A DNA stretch of 64,000 bases from positions 1-64,000 of the forward strand of contig DLGF01000021.1 of assembly GCA_002482545.1 (NCBI GenBank). The letters are read 5' to 3'. Within the stretch, counting starts at the first letter, position 1, and every line of letters starts with the position of its first letter. The notes under the pieces were generated by a model that was not told where the DNA came from, did not search any database, and worked only from the letters and a program-made list of their open reading frames with translations. This document shows positions 16,645-25,889 of the stretch, piece after piece. The DNA is from Sporomusaceae bacterium UBA7701. Lineage in GTDB: Bacteria; Bacillota; Negativicutes; Sporomusales; UBA7701. The position numbers were made by a program, and so were the translations under genes.

Positions 16645-17283
16645 ATGTCGCTTTATCCGGTGAACTTACGCCTGACCGCCCGGGAATGTCTGGTGCTGGG
16701 AGGCGGGGCCGTAGCTGAACGCAAGGTCCTGGCCCTGCTCGCCGCCGGAGCGTCGGTCACCGTGCTGAGCCCCGGGATTTCGCCGTGTTTGACTGATCTG
16801 GCGGCCGAGAGCCGCCTTACTTATCGTCAGGACGCATATCGGCCCGGGGTTATCGGGAATTATTTCATCGTCATATGCGCCACTGATAGTCCCGAGGTCA
16901 ACCGGGCAGCGGCCGGGGAGGCCAGAGCCAAGGGCGCGCTGGTCAATGTGGCTGATGCGCCCGAATTGTGCGACTTTACCGTCCCCGCCCACTTTAGCCG
17001 CGGGGATTTGCTGATAACCGTCTCCACCGGAGGGGGCAGCCCGGCGCTGGCTAAGCGCCTGCGGGAAGAACTGGCGGAAAGCTTCGGCCCTGAGTATGGG
17101 GTATATCTGGAAATCCTGGCCCGGATAAGAACCGAAATGAAAAGAAGCCCTGCGGCGGCTGACGCGAAGGGAAGCTTCTGGCGGGAAGCGCTGGACGGCG
17201 AAGTGCTCGCCCTGGTAAAAGCCGGCAAGATCGACGAGGCGGAGGAGAAGATCAGAAATGCAGCTCGTAGTGTTAGGGCTTAA
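16645..17283 (+). CDS. Precorrin-2 dehydrogenase / sirohydrochlorin ferrochelatase (CysG N-domain, Met8 type)
   Basis: The 212-residue protein oxidises precorrin-2 to sirohydrochlorin and may insert iron to give sirohaem. The N-terminal Rossmann motif is VLGGGAVAERKVLALLAAGA. It is followed by the typical VNVADAPELCDFTVPAHFSRGDL and STGGGSPALAKRLREEL stretches. ATG 16645 was chosen over GTG 16630 by homology of the N-terminus. The 3' end overlaps hemA by 26 bases. With the downstream cobA-hemD fusion it completes the route from uroporphyrinogen III to sirohaem. Confidence 0.92.
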   Translation: MSLYPVNLRLTARECLVLGGGAVAERKVLALLAAGASVTVLSPGISPCLTDLAAESRLTYRQDAYRPGVIGNYFIVICATDSPEVNRAAAGEARAKGALVNVADAPELCDFTVPAHFSRGDLLITVSTGGGSPALAKRLREELAESFGPEYGVYLEILARIRTEMKRSPAAADAKGSFWREALDGEVLALVKAGKIDEAEEKIRNAARSVRA

Positions 17284-18571
17284 CCATAAAACCGCTCCGG
17301 TCGAAGTGCGGGAATGGTTCGCTTTTTCCGAGGATCAGATAAAACAAGGCTTAAAGCATCGCCATGAGCATGAAGACATTCAGGAATGCGTCATCTTGTC
17401 CACTTGCAACCGCAGTGAAGTGTATGCCGTCGTGGACGACGGCTGTGACGCCTGCCAGGTGGTGAAGGATTTTCTGAGGCGGATAACCCGCAAAGCATTA
17501 TGCGGTGAAGAGTATTTATTCTATTATACGGGGCCGGAATGCATCCGCCATCTGTTCCGCGTTTCCTCCAGCCTCGATTCGCTGGTGGTGGGTGAAGGCC
17601 AAATTCTGAGCCAGGTCAAAAAGGCCTATTTGATCGCCCGGGATAACGCTTCCACAAGCACCGTGCTCAATACGCTTTTTCACCGGGCCATCGCTACCGG
17701 AAAAAAGGTGCGGTCCAAGACGCGCATCGCCTACAGCGCGGTCTCGATCAGCTATGCCGCAGTCGAACTGGCGAAAAAGGTGCTGGGGGATTTATCCCGC
17801 GCCGATGTTCTCATCCTGGGCGCCGGGGAGATGAGTGAACTTACCGCCCGCCATTTGGTCGACAACGGGGTCAAGGCGGTATTTGTTTCGAACCGCAACT
17901 ATGAGCGGGCCGTTCAATTGGCCGACAAATTCCACGGCACCGCCGTTCCGTTCGAAAATTTCATGGACTGTGCGGTAAACGCCGATATCATCATTACTTC
18001 CACCGGGGCGCCCCATTACATTGTCCGGGCCTGGGACGTCGCCCACCTGATGCCGAGGCGGCAAGGCCGCCCCGTGCTGTTTATCGATATCGCCGTTCCC
18101 CGCGATGTGGAACCCGAGGTTGAGGCCATTGCCGGCGTCAGCCTGTATAATATCGACGCACTGGAGGCCGTCGTCGAAGCCAATCTCCAGGGACGGGCCC
18201 AGGAGGCCCGGGCGGCGGAGGCCATCGTGGAAGAAGAACTGGCGGAGCTTGTGGAGAAGTTCCGGTACCTGGTTTTTCGGCCCACCTTGGCCGGTCTTAC
18301 CGATAAGGCCGAACAAATGCGGCAGCGCGAGCTCAAACGCGCGCTGGCCAAACTTCCGGGCCTTCCCCCGGAGGAGCGCAAAGTTATGGAAAATATGTCG
18401 CGGATGCTGATCCGAAAATTGCTGCGCGACCCGATTGTGACGATCACGGCGGTTGCCGGTACCGGGAAAGAGCATTATTACCTGGAGGCGGTGCGTGCGC
18501 TGTTCAAACTTGAGGAAGCAGGAGAGGTAGAAGATCGTGGCCGAAAAATTGGTAATCGGCACGCGCGGTAG
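17258..18571 (+). CDS. hemA: Glutamyl-tRNA reductase
   Basis: The 437-residue enzyme reduces glutamyl-tRNA to glutamate-1-semialdehyde, the first step of C5 tetrapyrrole synthesis. The N-terminus GLNHKTAPVEVRE, the catalytic cysteine in LSTCNRSE (about residue 50), the GEGQILSQVKKAY motif and the NADPH-binding LGAGEMSELTARHL are all present. The last 35 bases overlap hemC, a tight arrangement. hemL, which acts on its product, is not in this window. Confidence 0.97.
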   Translation: MQLVVLGLNHKTAPVEVREWFAFSEDQIKQGLKHRHEHEDIQECVILSTCNRSEVYAVVDDGCDACQVVKDFLRRITRKALCGEEYLFYYTGPECIRHLFRVSSSLDSLVVGEGQILSQVKKAYLIARDNASTSTVLNTLFHRAIATGKKVRSKTRIAYSAVSISYAAVELAKKVLGDLSRADVLILGAGEMSELTARHLVDNGVKAVFVSNRNYERAVQLADKFHGTAVPFENFMDCAVNADIIITSTGAPHYIVRAWDVAHLMPRRQGRPVLFIDIAVPRDVEPEVEAIAGVSLYNIDALEAVVEANLQGRAQEARAAEAIVEEELAELVEKFRYLVFRPTLAGLTDKAEQMRQRELKRALAKLPGLPPEERKVMENMSRMLIRKLLRDPIVTITAVAGTGKEHYYLEAVRALFKLEEAGEVEDRGRKIGNRHAR

Positions 18572-19487
18572 CAAACTCGCGCTCTGGCAGGCCGGCTATG
18601 TGGCGGCTTGCCTCAAGGAGCAGAACAGCGCGGTCGAAGTTGTCCTAAAACACATCATCACCACCGGAGATAAAATCCTCGATGTTCCATTGGCCAGGAT
18701 CGGCGGCAAGGGTTTGTTCACCAAGGAGCTGGAGAAGGAACTGCTGAGCGGGGAGATTGACCTGGCGGTTCACAGCCTCAAGGATATGCCGACCGAACTG
18801 CCGCCAGGCCTGGCCATCGGCGCAATCACCCAGCGGCTTGAACCGGGAGACGCTTTGATCAGCCCCCGCTACCGTACGCTGGACAACCTGCCCCGCGGAG
18901 CCCGCATCGGCACGTCGAGCCTCCGGCGCAAGGCTCAATTGCTGCATTACCGGCCGGATCTGATCGTCACGGATTTGCGGGGGAATCTGGACACTCGGCT
19001 GGCAAAATTAATGGAGACCGAACTGGATGCCATCGTTCTGGCGGTGGCGGGCCTCCGGCGACTGAACTGGGACGACCGGATCACGGAGATTCTGCCCCAT
19101 GACATATGCCTGCCGGCCGTGGGCCAGGGGGCCATGGCGGTTGAGACCCGGGAAAACGACCCCGTGGTCCTGCCTTGTCTGGAGCCGCTTCACCATAGGG
19201 AAACGGAGGAGGCGGTTGCGGCCGAACGGGCCTTTCTCAGCGAGCTGGAAGGCGGCTGTCAGGTTCCCATCGGCGTTTATGGCCGGATCGAGGCCGGAGT
19301 CCTGGTCTTGGACGCAGCCATCCTGTCGGTGGACGGTCAGCAGCGCATCCGGGACCGGATCACCGGAACGCCGCGGGAAGCTGCCAAACTCGGGACTGCT
19401 CTGGCCCAGGCCATGTATGAAGCCGGCGGCCGGGAGATTTTAGCCGGCATAACCGGGCTCGGCCGCACGGGGAGGAAAGAAGCATGA
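18537..19487 (+). CDS. hemC: Hydroxymethylbilane synthase (porphobilinogen deaminase)
   Basis: The 316-residue enzyme polymerises four porphobilinogens on a dipyrromethane cofactor. The start IGTRGSKLALWQ and the domain signature HSLKDMPTELP are clear. The cofactor cysteine is in LEGGCQVPIG near residue 242. GTG 18537 gives the usual N-terminus; AGGAGAGG lies upstream within hemA. It overlaps cobA-hemD by four bases. Confidence 0.97.
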   Translation: MAEKLVIGTRGSKLALWQAGYVAACLKEQNSAVEVVLKHIITTGDKILDVPLARIGGKGLFTKELEKELLSGEIDLAVHSLKDMPTELPPGLAIGAITQRLEPGDALISPRYRTLDNLPRGARIGTSSLRRKAQLLHYRPDLIVTDLRGNLDTRLAKLMETELDAIVLAVAGLRRLNWDDRITEILPHDICLPAVGQGAMAVETRENDPVVLPCLEPLHHRETEEAVAAERAFLSELEGGCQVPIGVYGRIEAGVLVLDAAILSVDGQQRIRDRITGTPREAAKLGTALAQAMYEAGGREILAGITGLGRTGRKEA

Positions 19488-21007
19488 GTCAGGGCAAGGT
19501 TTATTTGGTCGGGGCCGGACCCGGCGATTATAAATTAATCACCCTAAAAGGGCGGGACTGTATGGAAGAGGCCGATGTCATCGTCTACGACCGGCTGGCC
19601 GATGAACGCCTTTTGGGGCTTGCCCGGCCGGACGCCGAACTCGTCTATGTCGGGAAGGCTTCGAGCGAGCATACGCTGAGGCAGGAAGACATCAACCGCC
19701 TGTTGGTCGAAAAGGCCAAGGAAGGACGGATTGTCGTCCGGCTGAAAGGCGGCGATCCCTTTGTTTTCGGACGGGGCGGGGAAGAAGCCCTGGAACTGGC
19801 CGGTGAAGGCGTTCCCTTCGAAATTGTGCCCGGCGTTACCTCGGCAATCGCCGTTCCGGCCTATGCCGGGATACCGGTGACCCACCGGGGCCTGGCCACT
19901 TCTTTTGCGGTTGTGACCGGGCATGAAGAGCCCGGAAAGACCGCTTCCGGGATTTGCTGGGACAAGCTGGCCAGCGGGGTCGATACCCTTGTCTTCCTGA
20001 TGGGGGTCGAAAACCTGCCCGCCATCGCCGCACAGCTGATGAACCACGGTCGATCGCCCGATACTCCTGCGGCTGTTATTCGCTGGGGAACCAAGCCGGA
20101 GCAGGAAGTGCTCCTCACAACCCTGGCCCGGGCGGCCGGCGAGGTCGCCGGGCGGGGCTTGAAGCCGCCCGCGGTTTTTATCGTCGGCGAGGTAGTGGCC
20201 TTGCGGAAGCAATTGGCCTGGTTTGATACCAAGCCGCTCTTCGGCAAGACCATTCTTGTGACGCGGGCCAGGGAGCAAGCCAGCGCGCTCAGCGATGCGC
20301 TGGAGGCCCTCGGGGCCAGGTGCTTGGAGGCTCCGGTCATCAAGATCGTGCCGCCGGAGAGCTTTGACGACCTGGACAGAGCCGTCGGCTGTTTGAAGAA
20401 CTATGACTGGCTGATCTTCACCAGTGCCAACGGCGTGGATTACTTTTTCCGGCGGCTTCATGCCGCCGGCCTCGATTCCCGGGCGCTGGGCGGGCGGAAG
20501 GTCGCCGCCATCGGCGTTCCCACCGCCGCCCGGCTCCGCGGCTATGGCCTTATCGCCGACCTGGTGCCGGCGGAATTCCGGGCCGAGGGAGTCGTCGCCG
20601 CTCTTCAGGGTGAGCTGAAGCCGGGCATGAGGGTGCTCATTCCGCGGGCGGAGGTTGCCCGGGAGCTTTTGCCGGAAAAGCTTTCCGAGTTGGGGGCCGA
20701 AGTGTCGGTTGTAACCGCTTATCGCACCATAACCGCCGACACGGACGGGCCGAGCCTTGCGGCGAGACTGGCCGCGGGCGAGATCGACCTTGTCACTTTC
20801 ACCAGTTCATCAACCGTCACCAATCTGCTGGCGCTTTTAGGGCGGGACACGTCTTGGCAGGACAAGACCCGCGTGGCCTGTATCGGGCCGATCACCGCGG
20901 CCGCCTGCCTGGACAACGGCATTGTCCCGGATGCCGTAGCGGAAGACTATACCATCCGGGGGCTGGTGTCCGCCATCTGTACTTTGTTTGAGGAGGGGTC
21001 AAAATGA
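19484..21007 (+). CDS. cobA-hemD: Uroporphyrinogen-III C-methyltransferase / uroporphyrinogen-III synthase fusion
   Basis: The 507-residue protein joins two enzymes. Residues 1 to about 245 form a SAM-dependent SUMT (VYLVGAGPGDYKLITLKG, VVRLKGGDPFVFGRGGEE), which makes precorrin-2. Residues about 255 to 507 form HemD, which closes and inverts the linear tetrapyrrole. The fusion is common in Firmicutes. It lets one protein channel substrate to sirohaem and cobalamin while HemD also serves haem. The start overlaps the hemC stop, and the end overlaps hemB by four bases. Confidence 0.95.
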   Translation: MSQGKVYLVGAGPGDYKLITLKGRDCMEEADVIVYDRLADERLLGLARPDAELVYVGKASSEHTLRQEDINRLLVEKAKEGRIVVRLKGGDPFVFGRGGEEALELAGEGVPFEIVPGVTSAIAVPAYAGIPVTHRGLATSFAVVTGHEEPGKTASGICWDKLASGVDTLVFLMGVENLPAIAAQLMNHGRSPDTPAAVIRWGTKPEQEVLLTTLARAAGEVAGRGLKPPAVFIVGEVVALRKQLAWFDTKPLFGKTILVTRAREQASALSDALEALGARCLEAPVIKIVPPESFDDLDRAVGCLKNYDWLIFTSANGVDYFFRRLHAAGLDSRALGGRKVAAIGVPTAARLRGYGLIADLVPAEFRAEGVVAALQGELKPGMRVLIPRAEVARELLPEKLSELGAEVSVVTAYRTITADTDGPSLAARLAAGEIDLVTFTSSSTVTNLLALLGRDTSWQDKTRVACIGPITAAACLDNGIVPDAVAEDYTIRGLVSAICTLFEEGSK

Positions 21008-21978
21008 CATATCCAACCATTCGCCCACGCCGGCTCAGAGCGTCGGAGGGGCTTCGCTCCCTGGTGCGGGAAACCCGGCTGAATCCCGCCGACCTGATCT
21101 ATCCGTTGTTTGTTGTTCCGGGCAACCGGATCAAAGAAGAAGTGCCGTCGCTGCCCGGCTGTTACCACTATTCGCCGGATATGGCCGTGGCGGCTGCGGC
21201 AGAGGTCTATGAAGCGGGCATTCCAGCCATCCTTGTTTTTGGCGTTCCCGAATACAAAGATGAAAGAGGTTCGGGGGCCTGGGATCAGGAAAGTCCGGTG
21301 CAAAAAGCGATTACGCGGATAAAGGCCGCCGTTCCCGAACTGATCATCGTCAGCGATGTTTGCCTGTGCCAGTACACCAGCCATGGGCATTGCGGCTTGA
21401 TCGGCAACGGGTGTGTGGACAACGACCCCACTCTCGAACTTCTGGCTAAGACCGCCCTCAGCCACGTCGCCGCCGGGGCCGACATCATCGCCCCATCGGA
21501 CATGATGGACGGGCGTGTTCAGGCTATTCGCGAGGCCCTGGACGCGGCAGGCCACACTCAGGTCAGCATCATGGCCTATGCCGCCAAATACGCCTCGGCT
21601 TATTACGGCCCTTTTCGGGACGCCGTCAACTCGGCGCCGCAGTTCGGCGACCGGCGGACCTATCAGATGGATCCGGCCAATGCCCGTGAAGCTCTGAAGG
21701 AAGTGGCCCTGGATATTGAGGAAGGGGCGGATATCGTTATTGTAAAGCCGGCGCTGGCCTATCTCGATATTGTCCGCCAGGTCAGGGACACCGTTACGGT
21801 GCCGGTGGCGACCTATAATGTAAGCGGAGAATACGCGATGGTCAAAGCCGCTGCCGCCAAGGGCTGGATCGACGAGCGGCGGATTGTGCTGGAAACGCTT
21901 ACCGGAATGAAACGCGCCGGGGCGGACATGATCATAACCTATCATGCTCTAGATGCCGTACGGTGGCTCCGCGGCTAA
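21004..21978 (+). CDS. hemB: Porphobilinogen synthase (delta-aminolevulinate dehydratase)
   Basis: The 324-residue enzyme condenses two 5-aminolevulinates to porphobilinogen. It has the zinc-type cysteine cluster (DVCLCQYTSHGHCG near 118-131) and the Schiff-base lysine regions MAYAAKYASAYYGPF and VKPALAYLD. It is the last gene of the operon in the window; a terminator follows. No hemL or later haem-synthesis genes follow, so those steps are encoded elsewhere. Confidence 0.97.
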   Translation: MTYPTIRPRRLRASEGLRSLVRETRLNPADLIYPLFVVPGNRIKEEVPSLPGCYHYSPDMAVAAAAEVYEAGIPAILVFGVPEYKDERGSGAWDQESPVQKAITRIKAAVPELIIVSDVCLCQYTSHGHCGLIGNGCVDNDPTLELLAKTALSHVAAGADIIAPSDMMDGRVQAIREALDAAGHTQVSIMAYAAKYASAYYGPFRDAVNSAPQFGDRRTYQMDPANAREALKEVALDIEEGADIVIVKPALAYLDIVRQVRDTVTVPVATYNVSGEYAMVKAAAAKGWIDERRIVLETLTGMKRAGADMIITYHALDAVRWLRG

Positions 21979-22045
21979 AGCCCCGCTGCGTCCCGGCCAA
22001 TGGAGATAAAAGAGGCGCCAGACCTGCGCGGTTGATCCGACAGGA

Positions 22046-22085
22046 AGCTGTCAGCACCGGAAAAGATGCTGGCAGTTCTGTTTTT
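22046..22085 (+). terminator. Intrinsic terminator of the hem operon
   Basis: An 11-bp stem (AGCTGTCAGCA with TGCTGGCAGTT, two wobble pairs) is followed by CTGTTTTT. Confidence 0.75.
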
Positions 22086-22200
22086 CAGGATGAACTTGTT
22101 GCAAAATATTTATTTCACAAACCTTTGGAGTAAAATTATTCTATAACGGACTATGTTATAATGAATAAATAAAATGAAATTCATTCTTGCAGGAGGCGCT

Positions 22201-23076
22201 ATGGCAGAAGAAAAAACAAAGATCCGCGTGCTGGTTGTCGACGATTCTCCTTTCAGCCGGGCCATCTTGATCAACGCCCTGCCGGAGGAGGAATTCGAAG
22301 TCGTCGGTGAAGCCGAGGATTTATCCTCCGTGCTGGCCCAGTATTCTCAGCACCGGCCGGATGTAGTCACTATGGATGTCGCCATGCCGGACATCGACGG
22401 GATTGGCTGCACCGCCAGGCTGCGGAAGGAGCACCCGGAAGCCAAGGTGGTCATTGTATCCAGCATGTGGGATGAAGCCATGGCCCAGGAAGCAAAGGCG
22501 CAAGGCGCCTGCGGCTATCTTCAGAAACCTGTGCAGGCGGACGAGCTTGTCGCCGCCCTGCGGGAAGCCATCGGCCTGCACCGGCTGCCGGAGGAGCTGG
22601 ATTCCCTATATCCGGGGGTTTTCGCCGGAGCGCTGGTGGACAACCTGAACCGGTGCGGGATTTCTTTCAGTCAGGAAGATTTAATCCAGGAGGCCAAACC
22701 CGGGGACACCTCGCTGGGGATCACCATCCTGGTCGGCATCACCGGCGAGGTGAGCGGACGGATGGCGATGGACCTGTCTTATGCGACTGCCTCCGAGCTT
22801 GCGCGCAGTCTTCTCAAACGGGAACCCAAGCGCCCTGAAGAGGTTCATCAGGTCATGGCCGAATTTGCGAATATTGTGGCCGGCCATGCTACCTCCCGCC
22901 TGAATAAGCAGTTCAAGGGCCTGGCTCTCCGGGTTTCCCCGCCCGGCATCATTACCGGCGAGGGCTACCGGGTAATCAGCCCCCATATCCATTCGGCGAC
23001 TTTGTCCGCCGCTATCTTCGATGGAAAGGTCGTGCTGTCGGTCGGCTTTAAGAAGGAGGAAGTTGCATGGACGTAA
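22201..23076 (+). CDS. Receiver-CheX fusion protein
   Basis: The 291-residue protein has a CheY-like receiver domain (residues about 8-125; VVDDS, phosphoacceptor Asp in MDVAMPDIDG, Lys in LQKP) and a C-terminal CheX domain (about 145-290). The CheX part keeps the catalytic ExxN pair as EFAN within MAEFANIVAGHA. CheX proteins dephosphorylate CheY-P, so the fusion could quench its own receiver or that of others. AGGAGG precedes ATG 22201. A TATAAT at about 22155 is a likely -10. It overlaps the next, stand-alone CheX gene by ten bases. Confidence 0.88.
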   Translation: MAEEKTKIRVLVVDDSPFSRAILINALPEEEFEVVGEAEDLSSVLAQYSQHRPDVVTMDVAMPDIDGIGCTARLRKEHPEAKVVIVSSMWDEAMAQEAKAQGACGYLQKPVQADELVAALREAIGLHRLPEELDSLYPGVFAGALVDNLNRCGISFSQEDLIQEAKPGDTSLGITILVGITGEVSGRMAMDLSYATASELARSLLKREPKRPEEVHQVMAEFANIVAGHATSRLNKQFKGLALRVSPPGIITGEGYRVISPHIHSATLSAAIFDGKVVLSVGFKKEEVAWT

Positions 23077-23531
23077 ATAAAGTCGCGCCATTTCTTGATG
23101 CAGTAGGAGTCGTAATGCCGCAACTGGGCTTCCAGAATATTGAGCGGGGCCGGCTGGCCATCTCGTCTGATCCGAAGATTTCCAGCCAGGGGGTCATGGT
23201 GATTGTCGGTCTGACCGACCAGATCAGGGGCAATGTAGTGTATAACATGTCGGTCGATTCCGCCAAGAAGATTGCCAGCACCATGATGATGGGAATGCCT
23301 GTCGAGACCTTCGACGCCATGGCCGAGTCCGCTATTTCCGAACTGGGAAACATGCTGGCCGCTAACGCCGTCACCCTGTTTGAGGCCCGGGGCACAAAGA
23401 CGAATATTTCTCCGCCGACCTTGGTTGTAGGGGATTCTTCGGTATCCAAAATCGGCAATGTCAATAATCTCGTTGTAGAATTGAAGATCGACGGAATCCC
23501 CATCGAAATTGACGTGGCGCTGGACAAATAG
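23067..23531 (+). CDS. cheX: CheX-family CheY-P phosphatase
   Basis: This 154-residue protein is a stand-alone CheX. The catalytic pair is in SAISELGNMLAANA (ELGN, ExxN), followed by the family's second helix and the SPPTLVVGD strand. CheX acts as a dimer on phosphorylated receivers. AAGGAGG precedes ATG 23067 inside the previous gene, so the two are translationally coupled. No chemotaxis operon is nearby, so the target receiver may be the preceding fusion protein. Confidence 0.9.
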   Translation: MDVNKVAPFLDAVGVVMPQLGFQNIERGRLAISSDPKISSQGVMVIVGLTDQIRGNVVYNMSVDSAKKIASTMMMGMPVETFDAMAESAISELGNMLAANAVTLFEARGTKTNISPPTLVVGDSSVSKIGNVNNLVVELKIDGIPIEIDVALDK

Positions 23532-23580
23532 AGATAAAACACCGGGCTTGGTCCCGTACATACGGTTCATATACCTGCAA

Positions 23581-23627
23581 AACCCGGGCAAATGACGCCG
23601 CTCATGCCCGGGTTTGTTATTTTTTTC
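23581..23627 (+). terminator. Intrinsic terminator after cheX
   Basis: A 10-bp GC-rich stem (23581-23590 with 23605-23614) is followed by a long T run. Confidence 0.9.
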
Positions 23628-23758
23628 GTGTCTTATCACAATATTTGGTAGGATTTTTTTGAATCCATGCTAAATATATACAATTAGGCTTAACAACCGG
23701 AAAAAGACACACGATACATAGATAAGATCCTCAGGGACTAACAGGACGGGCGGTGGCA

Positions 23759-24820
23759 ATGGGCATGTATGACGGCAAAGCTGCCGGGGGAGCGGGCGGT
23801 TCGGAATACATCCAAATCTTATCAAGGTGGGCAAGCATCGGGTTCGCCCTGTTTATCGGCTTCGCCGCCTGGCTGCTAACCGCGGCGGCCTGGCAGTGGA
23901 CGGTCGGCCTGATCCTTGGCTATATCGGCTATAATCTGTGGCTATGCCGGCGTTATACCTTGCCCGGCGCGGGAGAACTGCTGGTCAGTCTTCTCCTGTG
24001 CGCCGGTCTTACTTATGTACAGGCGGAATTCAGCAATATCCTGTACCATCTTCTGCTTATGCGCACTGCCCTGCGGGTAGGCAGACGAAGGATCGGAAGG
24101 GTAACCGCCATGGTAATGGCGGCCTTCCTGGCGGCAACCCTCGCCGCGACCGGGATTTCCGTCGGTCCGGCCGAGGCGGCCCGGATCGCTTTTAATTTGC
24201 TGGGCTTCAGCCTGGTCGCGTATGCCGCCGCCCGGCTGGATCTGTTCCTGGCCAAACAGGCGAGCGATGACCAGCAAATGCTGGAACTCATTAAGCAGAA
24301 CGATCGCAACTACCACATGGCCCTCACCGACGCCCTTACCGGCCTGTACAACCACCGGGCGTACAAGGAGCGGATCGACAGCCTGCCCCAGTATGTCCTG
24401 CTGATGGTCGACATCGATCACTTCAAAAAGCTGAATGATGCGCATGGCCATCTGGTGGGCGACAAAGTCCTGGTGACCATCGGCAATATCATTAAACTCA
24501 GCGTTCGGAGCGGCGATCTTGCCTTTCGCTATGGCGGCGAGGAGTTTGTCGTCGTCCTGCCCGGCACAACCCCCCAGATGGGGATGAAGATAGCGGAGCG
24601 GCTTAGGCAAAAGGTGGCGGAATGGGAGTTTGAAAGCGGCGCCGGTCGCATTCCCGTGACGGTCAGCATCGGCATGGCGGTTCGCCGGCCCGGCATGAGC
24701 AGCCAGGCGATCTTCGAGCAAGCCGACCGGGCCTTGTACCGCGCCAAGCAGCTGGGCCGCAACAATGTCCAGCCCTATAGCAAAGTCGGCCCCGAAGTCG
24801 CGGTGAAATTTGGCGTATAG
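23759..24820 (+). CDS. Membrane GGDEF diguanylate cyclase
   Basis: This protein of about 353 residues has an N-terminal membrane region (about five or six helices, residues 20-165), a short coiled stretch and a GGDEF domain from about 185. The active site is RYGGEEF, and DIDHFKKLNDAHGHLVGD binds metal and GTP. The product-inhibition site RxxD is present as RSGD exactly five residues before GGEEF. It should make cyclic di-GMP under feedback control. ATG 23759 and GTG 23753 are both possible. The next gene, 12 bases away, encodes a Crp-like regulator. Confidence 0.9.
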   Translation: MGMYDGKAAGGAGGSEYIQILSRWASIGFALFIGFAAWLLTAAAWQWTVGLILGYIGYNLWLCRRYTLPGAGELLVSLLLCAGLTYVQAEFSNILYHLLLMRTALRVGRRRIGRVTAMVMAAFLAATLAATGISVGPAEAARIAFNLLGFSLVAYAAARLDLFLAKQASDDQQMLELIKQNDRNYHMALTDALTGLYNHRAYKERIDSLPQYVLLMVDIDHFKKLNDAHGHLVGDKVLVTIGNIIKLSVRSGDLAFRYGGEEFVVVLPGTTPQMGMKIAERLRQKVAEWEFESGAGRIPVTVSIGMAVRRPGMSSQAIFEQADRALYRAKQLGRNNVQPYSKVGPEVAVKFGV

Positions 24821-24832
24821 AAGGAGCCCGGG

Positions 24833-25522
24833 ATGACTTCGACCATGCAGTACCTCAAGCAGATACCGGTATTCGCCGAACTGCCGGACAGCCAGCTGGC
24901 CCAGATTGGCGCCAACACGCTGGAACGGCTTTATCGCCGGGGAGCGGTTATTTTTATGGAAGGGGAACCTGGGGAAGGATTCCACTATGTCCTCAGCGGA
25001 AAAGTCAAGATTGTCAAGGCCACTGACGACGGGCGCGAGCATATTATAAAAATTCTTGGCCCCGGCGATATCTTCGCCGAAGTCCTGCTCTTCAACAATC
25101 AGCCCTATCCGGCCACGGCCATTGCCGTGGAAGAATCCCGCGTCGGGATTATAAAAAACAGCGATCTGGAACGGCTTGTCCTCAGCAATAACCGGTTGGC
25201 TCTCCAGCTTATCAAGGCTCTGAGCCAGCGGCTGTTGTACGCCCAGCAAAAAATCAAGAACCTGGCGCTGAACGATGTGCTGGCGAGAACCGCCGAAACC
25301 CTGCTGCGCCTGGGGAAGGAACATGGCCGCCCGGGGCCGGACGGGTCAATCGGCATTACCCTGGAGCTTTCCCGGCAGGACTTGGCCAGCCTGGTCGGGA
25401 CGACCCGCGAGACGGTGACCCGGACGTTGAGTAGTCTGAAGAAAGACAGGATCATCGATTTCGACGGTCAGGAAATGGTCATTCTACAGCCGCGGAAACT
25501 GCAAAGCTATATACAAGCATAA
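24833..25522 (+). CDS. Crp/Fnr family transcriptional regulator
   Basis: The 229-residue protein has an N-terminal cyclic-nucleotide-binding-type beta roll (GAVIFMEGEPGEGFHYVLSGKVKI), a dimer helix and a C-terminal winged helix (ELSRQDLASLVGTTRETVTRTLSSLKK, split across about residues 170-200). It has no cysteine, so it is not an FeS-sensing FNR. The ligand is unknown. Pairing with a cyclase gene invites the idea of cyclic di-GMP sensing, as in Clp of Xanthomonas, but this is inference. Confidence 0.9.
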   Translation: MTSTMQYLKQIPVFAELPDSQLAQIGANTLERLYRRGAVIFMEGEPGEGFHYVLSGKVKIVKATDDGREHIIKILGPGDIFAEVLLFNNQPYPATAIAVEESRVGIIKNSDLERLVLSNNRLALQLIKALSQRLLYAQQKIKNLALNDVLARTAETLLRLGKEHGRPGPDGSIGITLELSRQDLASLVGTTRETVTRTLSSLKKDRIIDFDGQEMVILQPRKLQSYIQA

Positions 25523-25557
25523 AGAAGGGGACGCCGGACGGCGTTCCCCTTCTTTAT
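25521..25557 (+). terminator. Intrinsic terminator after the Crp-like gene
   Basis: A perfect 15-bp stem (25521-25535 with 25541-25555) begins inside the stop codon and has a GGAC-type loop. Confidence 0.85.
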
Positions 25558-25585
25558 GTTGGCGATAAAGGTCCATCTGCGTCGC

Positions 25586-25731
25586 ACCCGCAAGAGGTAG
25601 GCCGCAGTTCTAAGCGCATGCGCGCTAAGAACTTGCGCACTTGGCTCTAAGAGCGCTTGCTTTGCGTACGACCGAAGCACGCAGCTTCTTGCCTAAACAC
25701 GGAAAATGTTTATGAACGCTCCGACGCTATC
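25586..25731 (-). repeat. Dispersed intergenic repeat A, copy 2
   Basis: Read on the minus strand, this stretch matches repeat A copy 1 (11664-11795) along most of its length. It lies in the 360-base gap between two converging genes. Confidence 0.75.
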
Positions 25732-25849
25732 GCTTCCCGCAGCTTAATAAACATCTTCCGGCCAGAACGCTCTTCCGGTGCGGCCCGCCCGCTGTTCGTG
25801 AATCTATTTGCCGGCAGGCAACGGACGCTGGAAGGACTCATGAAATCAA

Positions 25850-25889
25850 AACGTGCATCTGGAGCCTTCTTGCCAGCCTGGGTTAGCGA
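25850..25889 (+). repeat. Dispersed repeat B, copy 1
   Basis: About 40 bases (AACGTGCATCTGG...GCCAGCCTGGGTT.GCGA) recur at 35145-35185. A shorter piece, GGGGCCTTTCCCGCCAGCCT, lies at 11803-11822. The repeat ends at the stop of the FtsA-like gene. Noncoding function is unknown. Confidence 0.7.
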
